A DNA stretch of 64,000 bases, from positions 372,001-436,000 of the forward strand of contig BCKT01000009.1 of assembly GCA_003116875.1 (NCBI GenBank). The letters are read 5' to 3'. Numbering within the stretch: position 1 is the stretch's first letter; each line of letters starts with the position of its first letter. This document shows positions 12,396 to 22,288 of this stretch, one piece after another. The DNA is from Takashimella koratensis (taxonomy: Eukaryota > Basidiomycota > Tremellomycetes > Trichosporonales > Tetragoniomycetaceae). Position numbers and translations under genes: made by a program. The notes beneath the pieces are model-generated. The model ran no database searches. It was not told the DNA's origin and worked only from the letters and a program-made list of their open reading frames with translations.

Positions 12396-14720
12396 CTACG
12401 ACATAAGCTTGAGAGCCTTGAGGACCGGCTCAAGGACAGGATGCGACTCTCCTCCTTTCCTCTCCGCGACCTTGTCCCTCGCTATCCGCATGAGCGAATC
12501 GCGCAGCCCACTCGTCCCCACCGCGACCATTTGGCTCTCCTTCTGTGGCGCGGCCAGGCCGCCCACGTAGTCGAGCAAATTGAGCACGATATATGCCGCG
12601 CGAAGGACGAGGTCATCGTTGCTCTTCACCGAGCGGTCTGAGGTTTCCAAAGTCGATTTATTTGTATCTTCGCTTTCTTCGCTCTCGGGGTTGAACAATG
12701 CGTTGAGGCGGTCCCAGACCGTCCGATCGCTAGTGGTTGTAATCGTGCTTTCCGCCCCAGACCCGACGGCTGTCAAGAGAACAGCGCAGGCCTTTGGCGA
12801 GTCGGTGACCACTGCCAGTGCTCCCGAAGCAGCAAGGCACGTCGGCGTATCCTCCACATCTGTCAAGATGAGCAAGAGCCCCAACCTCCCCCGGACCCGT
12901 GCAATCGGCGCTGCATCGTTCTCTCCCGTGAACTGCGCAAACCCTTCGTCTGAGCTAACGAGGTTACACAAGAGCTGCGTCGCGGCGCGCTTGACAAGTG
13001 TGTTATCGTCAAGTAACAATTCCTCGATTTTTGCCAGGACCTTGATTGGTTCGGGAGCGGCAGTGGTGGCTGTACCGAAGAGGGAGGATGCGGGAGGGGT
13101 GGTTGAGGATGTGGCGATGCGGGACCCGAAGGTACCGTCGATCGAAGCGAGGTTGGTTAGCGCCATGAGCGACTCGAATTGCTGCAGCGAGGTCGAGCGC
13201 GGGTGCGTGAGGAGCGTATACAACGGTGTGAGAGCGTTCAGTGCCGTCGTCTGGTACGGTGGTGAGAAAAGGAGATGCGGCGGGGTCGTTATTGTAAGCT
13301 TTGCGAGTGCCTGGTAAGCCGCTAGGCTGTCGGGTGATTCGGAGGTCTTGGTCTTGGCCAAGTCTCGGATCACAGTCGAGAGGGATTTGAACCCTCCTTG
13401 ACGGATGAATCGCATTCGGTCGGAAGCTTCTTCGACAAGGTTGAGGCAAAGTTTACCTACAGACTCGGCGACGAGCTGGCTACTTGCTCTAGCGAGACCA
13501 CGGAGGGAGTTCACTACGCCGGCTTCGTATAGCCTCTGCACACGGTCAATCACCGCTTCGTCGTCCTCGTCAGGCTCGGAGGAGTCTACCGCTCCTTTCC
13601 CCGAGATCGCCATCCGTCGGATCCGAGCGACCTGCTCGTCTTCCTCGGATAGGGCGCCCCGACGCGCTGAGAGGTTGGAGAGGATCGTAGCGAGTCCATA
13701 GCATAGACCCGTCTCGACGGGCTCGAAGAGGGTCGACTCGTCGAATTCGCTCATGCTTGCGCGAGGAGTGATGGGGAGCGACCCGCCGAGCGGACGGGGA
13801 ACGGGGGAGTGAGAGAGAAGAGAGGAGAGAAAAGTGGATGAGTGGGATAAGAGCCGTTTACATCGTGGTCGCGTGGAGAGGATTGATAGGCCTTCGAGAG
13901 TGGGTAGAATCGAGGTGGAGGTGGAAGCAGTCGACTTTTCCACATGCGCCATGAGGTTTCGACACAGTGCTTCGTCCTGCGCCCATTCGGTCTCTTGTCG
14001 CTCTTCCCTCGCTTCAGTCGTTTCACCCGGCATCGGGTCTTCGCGCCCTACTTTACTTAGAGCGACCGCACATAGCGCGCTCATCTCGGACCCATCATCG
14101 AGAGCCGCGCCGCCCCTGACCCACGCCTCGGCTCGGGCAGAGACGAGTGTTCGACCGGGCTTGGACCCGGCGAGTTGGGCGAGGAGCTCGGCGAGTGCAG
14201 GCTGGAGGTCGGAGGGGAGTTCAGCTGCTTCGAGGAGTATATCGAGCGCGTCGGACGGGGGTATCGTGGATTGCAGTGGGTGGGTGAGGAGTGAGACGGC
14301 AGAAAGAGGAGACAGAGCGGCGAGGGAGGCAGTGAGGTATGTGAATGGGAGAGGGTCGGTGAGGCCGTCTTCTGCCCCAAATGTCTCCTCGAGAAATGGG
14401 ATGAAGGAGGAGGTGATTGAGGGAGCGGAGTCGGAGGACGGGGTGGGAGAGGTGCATAGTTTAGAGAGACAGAGGTAGGCGAGGGACCGAGAGGACCGGG
14501 GAGAGGAAGGGAGTAGCGAGTGCGCAAGGAGCGAGGTGTCGGCTTGGGAGAGGAAATAGGGGTCAGTGGAGCCGGAGGTAGTGGCCAAGCGCTTGAGCAA
14601 GGCCTCGAGCGGCGCGACGGGAGCAGGCGGAGCTGCCGCCATCGCTGTTTGTGATGGTTGCTGATGGTTGCTGATCGTTGCTGTGACCGAGGATGCTGAA
14701 TGCTGGATGAACCGTGACAT
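12396..14720 (-). CDS. UNC-45/Cro1/She4-like myosin chaperone
   Basis: A single uninterrupted frame of up to 774 residues, unusual among intron-rich neighbours. Proteins of the UNC-45/Cro1/She4 family bind and fold myosin heads and support actin-dependent processes; fungal members lack the N-terminal TPR domain of animals, as here. The protein is all-helical and armadillo-like. The C-terminal third contains VKRAATQLLCNLVSSDEGF and LAASGALAVVTDSPKAC, which match the UCS-domain pattern. The middle region has the acidic linkers seen in fungal homologs. Two starts are possible: ATG 14720, or ATG 14642 (MAAAPPAP), which leaves a more family-like N-terminus. It is head-to-head with COG6, with only 81-159 bp between start codons, so they probably share a promoter. 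Confidence 0.8.
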   Translation of the reverse strand: MSRFIQHSASSVTATISNHQQPSQTAMAAAPPAPVAPLEALLKRLATTSGSTDPYFLSQADTSLLAHSLLPSSPRSSRSLAYLCLSKLCTSPTPSSDSAPSITSSFIPFLEETFGAEDGLTDPLPFTYLTASLAALSPLSAVSLLTHPLQSTIPPSDALDILLEAAELPSDLQPALAELLAQLAGSKPGRTLVSARAEAWVRGGAALDDGSEMSALCAVALSKVGREDPMPGETTEAREERQETEWAQDEALCRNLMAHVEKSTASTSTSILPTLEGLSILSTRPRCKRLLSHSSTFLSSLLSHSPVPRPLGGSLPITPRASMSEFDESTLFEPVETGLCYGLATILSNLSARRGALSEEDEQVARIRRMAISGKGAVDSSEPDEDDEAVIDRVQRLYEAGVVNSLRGLARASSQLVAESVGKLCLNLVEEASDRMRFIRQGGFKSLSTVIRDLAKTKTSESPDSLAAYQALAKLTITTPPHLLFSPPYQTTALNALTPLYTLLTHPRSTSLQQFESLMALTNLASIDGTFGSRIATSSTTPPASSLFGTATTAAPEPIKVLAKIEELLLDDNTLVKRAATQLLCNLVSSDEGFAQFTGENDAAPIARVRGRLGLLLILTDVEDTPTCLAASGALAVVTDSPKACAVLLTAVGSGAESTITTTSDRTVWDRLNALFNPESEESEDTNKSTLETSDRSVKSNDDLVLRAAYIVLNLLDYVGGLAAPQKESQMVAVGTSGLRDSLMRIARDKVAERKGGESHPVLEPVLKALKLMS

Positions 14721-14801
14721 GAAATCTCTGTAGGTGAGGCGGATTTCAGATTCCCACGGTAGATCCGAGTGCCAGTGCTCCGGACACGTCCATCCGTGGC
14801 C

Positions 14802-17570
14802 ATGTCCACAACCACACTCACAACTACACCCCCACCCTCATCCACAACTCATCCACCACCCCAACCCATGGCCACGTCTCTCACGCCCACTCCTGTCCCT
14901 TCGGGGTCACGGAACAACCCCATCGTTCTGCGCATCTACAAAGCCGTCCGAACCAACTTTGACGATCCGTCATCTCGCGAAGCGCTGGAGATTGCATCGA
15001 GCTTCTACTCTGCTGGACCGGCCGCTAGCTCCAGCTCTGCTGCAGAGGAGGGGTCTGGGAAGGCCGTTTCGAGTACGAACGGGAACCTTGGGATCACTGA
15101 AGAGGGGGGATCAAGTACGAAGACCCTCTCCAATGGAGTAGAGCACCACGTCCCGCCTGGCCAGACCGCAGCGGCTGCTCGCAAGGGCTTGAAACGCGAC
15201 GTTGAACGTCGTCTCGCCAGTGGAAGTCAAAGGTTCCTTGAGGCGTTCGGACAGGTCGATGAGAAATTGGGAGTTCTCAGGACGCATATGCAGGATATGC
15301 AGGTTAGGTGCGATCAGGTTCAGGCGCAGTTGGATGTAGCGAGCTCGGGAACGAAACATCTTTTGGAAAGGGCCGATGGGTTGAGGTCGCAGAGGTGGGT
15401 TGTGCTCTGGCTCTGGCTTGGGCCTTAGACTGGAGCTTATGTTGAGATGAGATGAGATTAGACTCAGCTGACATATCCCAGGTCATCGGCACAGCTCCGG
15501 TCGTCACTCGTCGAGCTCTTCCTCGCTCGCTTTACGTTGTCGGAGAAAGAGGCCAACCTCCTGACTTCGCGTGACCTCGAGATGTCGCCTGCGCTATTCA
15601 ATGCTCTCGATCGGGTTGAGGAGATTCGACGCGACTGCCGGGCGTTGCTCGGTGGGGAGGAAGGGAAGGTGCAAGCTGGGTAAGTGGTCACCTTGGTCTG
15701 TAACCGATCCGTACGACCTAAGGCATTTACACGGTAGAGGTTCTTGTAGAGATGTGGTCAGGGCTGACGACACCAGGCTCGACATCATGGCAGCGACATC
15801 AGCGCAGCTTGAGGCAGGGTACAATAAGATACATAGATGGTGCCAGTACCAGTTCCGACAGTTGAACAAGGACCAACTGGACGTATCGTCGGTCATGCGC
15901 GAGGCCGTATCGCGATTGCGGCGACGACCTGCGCTTCTCACGTGAGTGGATGAGTTCGGGAATGGGAGAAATACTTCTCCTCACCTGTTCATCTCTTTAC
16001 ATATTCATTTGACCTTTGCTGACAACTACCAGCGACGCACTGTCTATGCTCACTGCCACGCGCCAGGCCTCTGTGCTGAACGCCTTTCTCGACGCGCTGA
16101 CTCGGGGCGGGCCCAACGGTCTTCCCCGACCTATCGAGCTTCACGCGCACGACCCTACGCGATACGTTGGTGACATGCTTGCGTGGGTGCACCAAGCCAC
16201 GGCAGGGGAACACGAGCTCCTCGACGCGCTCTTCAACGTCCCCTCGGCTCAGCGCATGGTCGGTGCTCAACGAGGCGCAAGCGACCCGGCAGCCCGGTCG
16301 GACGACGAGCGCCTGGTCGCACAGACCCTGGATAAGGATCTGGAAGGGTTGGCAAGACCACTCAAGATGAGAATCCAACAGACGATCAAAAGTCAGGAAG
16401 GGATCATCATGGCGTATAAAATCGCAAACTTGGTACAGTTTTATTTGGTAACGATGAGAAAGACGATAGGACCAGATGCGCTGTTGACAAAGGCGCTGGA
16501 AGAGTGAGTAGGAGATAAAGGATAAAAGCTAGGACTGGGCTTAACGCGGTTAGCTGACGTGATGCAGGATCTACGACAGCGCCGACGCGGCGTTTTTCGA
16601 TACGCTCGATGCCCAGGGCAGGTCTCTCTTGCGTTTCCTTCACGTAAGTTCCTCTCCACCTATATACCAAAAGACATCCTACTCACACCCCGTAGCCACC
16701 CGACGCAACACTCGCTGCTCCACTCGCACTGCGCGATGCATGTCAGGTCCTGCGCGAGATCATTGGCGTATATGACACCTCGCTCGTCGACGAGGCCGAG
16801 CGGGAGACGGACTTTGCGCGTGTCCTTGATGGTGCCGTGGGGCCTGCAGTGGAAATGTGTGAACGAATGGGCGAGATGAGGCGCGCTACTGGTGGCGGGG
16901 AGTGGGAACGGGATGTCTTCATGGTCAACTGTTTGGATTACCTAAAGGTGAGTGTGACCAGTACCAGGCTTTAGTAGTTGGTTTTTCTATGTGGGACTAC
17001 AGATTGTAGACACTGGTATGTGGAAGCTAACAAACACAGCATATGCTTGAGCCGTATTCGTTCACTACACCGCGCGTGGTTCAGCTAAATGAACAGATGA
17101 ACAAACATGTCGAGTCAATGACGTTTGATCATCATGGCAAGCTTCTTGACCAGTCGGGTTTGGCGCCAATCATGAAGACGATCCGAACACGACCAGAGAA
17201 TGTGAGTAAATTGTAACCTTGCCACACCTACCTCTCCCATCTGCTATTTCCGCTCACTGACATATCCCTTTATCAGACCCCGCTGTCTCGACTCCCTGCT
17301 ACGGGCGCAAAACCACTCACCGCCTCTCTCTCCACCTTCACCTCTTTCCTCTCCTCCGTCGACGTCCACACTTCCCCTCGCCTCGCGCTGCTCTCTGACC
17401 CGCGGCTCGCGGAATCTATTCACCGATCAGCCCTGCGCCGGATCGCTGAGGCCTACTCGGAGATCTGCGATAGGGTGTTGGATAAGAAGGAAGGGTACGA
17501 GTTTGCCGAGACGTTGTTGAGGAGAGGGAAAGATGAGGTTGAGGTGGCATTGGGAGTCGCAGAGGACTAG
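14802..17570 (+). CDS. COG6: Conserved oligomeric Golgi complex subunit 6
   Basis: Eight exons: 14802-15394, 15482-15679, 15777-15941, 16033-16503, 16568-16643, 16696-16947, 17040-17201 and 17277-17570, giving 736 residues. COG6 is in lobe B of the COG tethering complex, which directs retrograde vesicles within the Golgi and keeps glycosyltransferases in place. Family features in order are the N-terminal heptad-rich helix (VDEKLGVLRTHMQDMQVRCDQ, shortened here), the segment with ALFNALDRVEEIRRDCRALL, the GYNKIHRWCQYQFRQL block, and the conserved ATRQASVLNAFLDALTRGGP and HDPTRYVGDMLAWVHQA blocks. The end is the usual helical tail. The first ~50 residues are Thr/Pro-rich and variable; ATG 14868 is another possible start. 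All exon joins keep frame and conserved sequence. Confidence 0.93.
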
Positions 17571-17908
17571 GAGGTGGCGCAGGATAAGGGTAGGAATGAT
17601 TGATGATGTTAGATTGGTAGCTGCGGTAGTCCGGCAGTTCCCCAGAGACGGTTTATACTTTGGTGTTTGGAAGGATCACTTGCATGGTACTGTATGTGCC
17701 TTTGGAGGCCAGAAATCTATCAAACGCGGTATCACCCACGACCTGTGTCTCGCAATTTCACATTGCGCCTTTGGTGGGTTTTGTATATTTTGGTTCTTTC
17801 TCCCTTCCTTTAGAATGGAAAGGTGCATGGTAGAATGTAAGGAGTGAAATGGAATACCGGAATACCTCAGATTTGTGGGTCAAAACAACGACCCGACTCA
17901 GCACGCGC
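17571..17908. other. Convergent 3' intergenic region
   Basis: About 0.34 kb between the COG6 and phosphomannomutase stop codons. I see nothing beyond likely 3' UTRs. Confidence 0.6.
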
Positions 17909-19097
17909 TCAAGCCTTGGAGAAGAAGAGCTCGTTGAGGAGCTTGATGGTGTCGTCGGGGCAAGTGACGGCGTGACCGATGGTGCGCGAGTCCTCGTAGA
18001 TCTCGTAGTCGTTACCGCCCTTGTAGGTCTGGGGCGAGGGTCAGTTCATTAAGTACTAAGTGCTAAAGGAAGTAACTCACCTTGTCACCGAAGAAGTGGA
18101 TCTCCTCAAAGCCCTCGGACTCGACGTGGCCGAGCGAGAAGGTCTTGTCCCACCCTGCATCGAACGTTAGCAAAATGAGGATCGTTAAGGAGCGGGGATG
18201 GATTCACCGTTCGGGAAGGCGTCAAAGCTGATCTGGCCACCGATGGAGAAGGTCAAGCCGAGGTGACCAAAGTTGCTCTTGAGGGCCTCGACCATCTTGC
18301 CGCGGACGCCAGACTCCTACGAGGGGTCAGCGATTGCTGCGTGAAATACACATGCTCAGGAGTCACAACCCACCTTGTCCCACTTCTCAAAGTCGATACG
18401 CTCCTGAGTGCTGCGAGGTATCAGCATGGGCACGGGATTGATTGAAAGACTTACGAGGCGTTACGACCGATCGGGGAGACGTTGATCATACCCCTGCGGA
18501 ACTCGATGAAGGTGCCGCTGCGCCGGGTCAGCGCGATTCAAGGGAGACGACTAGCTCTCTGTCGAGTCCAACTTTTAGTGCCCCTACTCACCGCTTGACA
18601 GGGACGTCGAGCTCGGAGAGGTAGCGGAGGATAAAGTTGACGAGCTTCTTGTACTCCTCCTCACCGACGTGGCCGATGAACGACGACGAAGGGAGGGGTT
18701 CGGCGAGCTTCCAAGCGGTGAGACCGTTCTCGGCAAACCCGTAGTCAAACGCGCCAAGCACTGTAGAGGTCATGGTCAGAAGTGATCGCCATTGCAAATC
18801 GGAAGGAGGAGTGTCTCGCGTTCGCTGACTCGCTACGCTCGGGGACTCACCTTTGCCATCCTTGGGAACGGGCAACAACTGCTCCTCGATCTTGACGTAA
18901 TCGCTACCGCCGACAAACGCGACGGCGGTGTACTCCCTCAACTTTCTCAAGGCCTCGACCATCTCGGGGGTCGCGCTTTGACGGGCGAGGGTGAGGGTGC
19001 CGTCGACATCGAACATGCAGAGGGTCTTGGGGAACTTGCGCTGGGCAAAGGGGACAACGCCCTCGGGGAACTTGGTAGCGGGGGTGGTGGAGGCCAT
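17909..19097 (-). CDS. SEC53: Phosphomannomutase (Sec53/PMM)
   Basis: Seven exons: 19097-18851, 18760-18592, 18517-18455, 18410-18374, 18316-18208, 18154-18081 and 18028-17909, giving 272 residues, close to the usual 245-255 plus a short N-terminal extension. The enzyme interconverts mannose-6-phosphate and mannose-1-phosphate in the cytosol, feeding GDP-mannose for N-glycans, O-mannosylation and GPI anchors. It is a HAD-fold enzyme: the DVDGTLT motif supplies the nucleophile D30 and acid/base D32. Also present are [14 protein letters not shown], the substrate-binding [47 protein letters not shown] and [17 protein letters not shown]. No catalytic residue is missing. Start ATG 19097 follows a low-complexity leader and precedes the conserved region by about 20 residues. 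Confidence 0.97.
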
Positions 19098-19669
19098 GGT
19101 GTGTGTTGTGGGTGAGGTGGGAGTTGGGAGGTGGGATGTGGATGGGGTGGTTGAAGATGAGTTGAAGATGGATGAGGTGGACTGGGGGATTGAACAGAAA
19201 CGTGGCAGTGAGAATCTGAGACACGCGGGATCCACCGCCTCGACGCGACAAAGGATACCGACAGGTCCAAAGGAGGGAGGGTCGAGTCCCAAAGGACGGC
19301 AGATTGGTGTGCAGGGTCCCCAGGCACTCGGTTAGGGCCAGGAGCCGAGTAGCGGGATGGGAGGGATAGGCATGGGTACGAAGGGAGATAGGCCGACGAG
19401 GCAAGAATTCGCATGGATCATGGGACGAGAGATAGGCGTGCGTCCTCCTCTGTGGCACTCGATCGGTTGACACGTCGCCGTTGCCTTGTCTTTGCTTTGT
19501 TTTCGACTTTTTCAATTCACCGTCTCACCCAGACTCGTTGCTTTGTCAACACTCCCACCTACCTCCTTCACCTCCTCCCGCCCTCTTCACTCTACCCAGC
19601 CATCACCTAGGTAGCACACGACCACGACCGCACCGCCTTTGCCTCCACCCGGCACCCGCCCACGCCCTC
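19098..19669. other. Divergent promoter region
   Basis: About 0.57 kb between the start codons of the phosphomannomutase and acetyl-CoA transporter genes. The plus-strand side is C/T-rich (19500-19600), as often just upstream of fungal starts. No gene is visible. Confidence 0.6.
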
Positions 19670-22081
19670 ATGCCCTCCTCTCGCACCGCTCGACCGGCCA
19701 CCTCATCCTCCCAGCCTCGACGACGCACTCGCGCGTCCACAGCGGCCCTCTCCGACGCTGAGCTCGAACCCGAATCGCAGTCGCACCTCACCCCTGCTCA
19801 CGCCACCTCAGGCACCCCACTCACCCCGCGCACCTTCTCCCGCTCCGTCTCGGCTGTCTCAACACTTGTGCCCACACCCTCTGTATCCTCTTCAGACCCC
19901 GCCACCCCAGAAGACCTCCCGTCCCTCTCCACCCCGCCCTCTGCCGCACGTACACGAGAAAGCACCGCGGTTCCCGACCCCGCTATCGAGGTCACTGTCA
20001 AAGTCAAGGAAATGCTCAGCTCAAACGAGGTAGCGAAGAGCCCCGGGTCAGGCCCCCGCGCGAGGCATATCGAGGACCTGGGCGATTTGGAAGAGAAGGG
20101 CATGTTGATGCGGAGAGCGAGCTCCCAGGGTTCGAGGGAAGATGACGAGGGCTTCCGGAGACGGAAAGATACATCGCAAGTGGTGGATTACGTCGAGGTG
20201 AGGAAGGACGATGAAGTAGTCGAGCAGAGCGGTGGGCTCAAGTCTCGTCGTGACAAAGAGGCATTTGCGCTTCTCATCCTCCTTTGTGCGTGCCCAAGTC
20301 ATTCAGCACTAACGACAGACCTCCTCCAAGGAATCCCGTTGGGCTTAACATTCGGCACCCTGCCATTCCTACTCAAACCGCACTTATCCTACTCCCAGCT
20401 CGCTGTATTCGCGCTTTCAACATGGCCGTACTCACTCAAGCTCCTGTGGTCGCCCATCGTTGACGCGTGGTTCGTCCCGCGCTGGGGAAGGCGCAAGTCA
20501 TGGGTTATCCCCGTGCAGGCCATCGTCGGCCTCGGGATGTGGATAATTGGTGGAAAAGTTGAAGGGTGGTTGGAAGCGGTAAGTCAGGACTTGGTGACAT
20601 GGACTGATAACAGGATGAGGTGGATGTGCAGTTTATCACAACCGTGTTTGGGAGTTTGATCTTTGCAGCTGCTACTCAGGGTGAGTTCAGCTGAGACGAA
20701 ATTGAGACGTAGACCGCTGACATCAAGCAGATATCGCAGTAGACGGTAGGCATTTCAACTGAATTTGTACTAAATCCATAGGCTGGGCCTTGACGCTCCT
20801 CTCCCCGCCGAACCTGTCGTATGCATCAACCGCGCAAACGATCGGTCTCGGCATTGGCACAGCTCTCAGTTTCACCGTCTTCCTTGCTTTCAACAGTCTC
20901 GACTTTTCGTGAGTTGGCCTACATGAGATATGCACTGACTGTTAGGAACAAGTACTTCCGATCCCAGCCACTCGACTACCCGCTCGTTTCGCTCGGTGGG
21001 TACCTCCGATTCTGGGCGGTTGTCTATATTCTCGTCACCATCGGTCTCGTGTTCCTCAAGAAAGAGGACCCCGTCAGCGCGGACGACCCAGATCTCGACG
21101 TGAAGAAAGTGTACAAGGTCATGTGGTCGATCATCCGTCTGAAGAGTAAGTCTTAAAAAGCATGAACTGCGCTAAACCCTCAGACGTCCAGTCGTTCTTG
21201 ATCATTCTTCTTGTCTCCAAGATCGGCTTCCAGGTCAACGAATCAGTGACGTCTTTGAAATTGTTGGAAAAGGGTTTGTCAAAGGAAGATATGGCGGTGG
21301 CGGTGTTGCTTGATTTCCCGGCCCAGATGATTGTTGGTTGGCTTGCAGCGAAATGGTCTCGACCCAGCCACTCGTCGTCGCCTACCTCCCGATCTCACCC
21401 GCTCTCCGGCTCTACCTCTACCGCTGCTTCGGGTGTTCTTGCGACAACAGGTTGGACCAACTCGGGCGTCTTGGGTCCCTGGGTCGCAGCGTTCTGGGCT
21501 AGACTAGTCATGGCGGCTATCGCAACTTTGGTTGTCGCTTTCTTCCCAACAGGTCAAGTCGGCAGCGGTTACTTTTCCCTCATCATCGCAACGACGCTAC
21601 TTTCGTCATTGACCAGTACCGTCCAATTTGTTGGGATCACAGCTTTCCACACACAGATTGCTGATCCACTCATCGGTGGGACGTATATGACTTTGCTCAA
21701 TACTATCAGTAACCTCGGTGGGACTTGGCCCAAGGTATGTTTTATTCATCATGTTTAATCATTGACCCCGTAGCCACTCATCCTTCGCGCCGTCGACGTT
21801 CTTACAGTCGCGACGTGCTCCACGACGGGACTTGAGTGTACATCAGAGCGAGGGAAGCTCGCATGTGCGTCGGCGCGAGGAGGGACATGTAACACGACCC
21901 GGGACGGGTACTATATCATGTCGGCGCTGTGTATCGCCACCGGTGCGGCGTTACTCATCATGTTCATCCTCCCGACCGTCCGTCGTCTCCAGGGTGAGTC
22001 AAGGCGTTACTTGACTCGTGTCAAGGCTGATGAGATACAGCACTGCCCATGTCGGCTTGGCGAGTCAAGATTCCACATTAA
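19670..22081 (+). CDS. Acetyl-CoA transporter (SLC33A1/AT-1 family)
   Basis: Nine exons: 19670-20285, 20319-20578, 20632-20680, 20731-20745, 20782-20908, 20946-21145, 21184-21734, 21774-21993 and 22041-22081, giving 692 residues. Family members are multi-spanning endomembrane transporters that import acetyl-CoA into the ER/Golgi lumen for acetylation of sugars and proteins. The first ~205 residues are a Ser/Pro-rich cytosolic extension. The membrane domain carries the family blocks LLQGIPLGL, PYSLKLLWSPIVDAWF, GRRKSWVIPVQ, ATQDIAVDGWALTLLS, the near-invariant DPLIGGTYMTLLNTISNLGG, and the C-terminal DGYYIMSALCI. Exon 4 is a 15-nt microexon inside the conserved QDIAVDG segment. Exon 3 could instead start at 20614 (alternative CAG), adding six in-frame residues. 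The final exon completes a short charged tail. Confidence 0.95.
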
Positions 22082-22288
22082 AGTGGTCGGTCATATGCGT
22101 TCGTGGTTCAGTGTCTGAGATAGAGATGACAGAGGCAAGTAACAACTGTGCAGCCATTCCAAGTCTGTGTACCTGTATGCAGATTGTCAATGCATCAAAT
22201 TAGAGATCTACCACGGGTCAGGTTTTAGACCCTTTCACTACTACTCGATACACTACACGCCCTCATCCCTTCCCCCTAGTCTTGGCTT

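Noticed and set aside
12580..13317. 245-residue plus-strand frame antisense to the She4-like gene
   Set aside because: The opposite strand encodes clear UNC-45/She4 blocks here; this frame has no motif.
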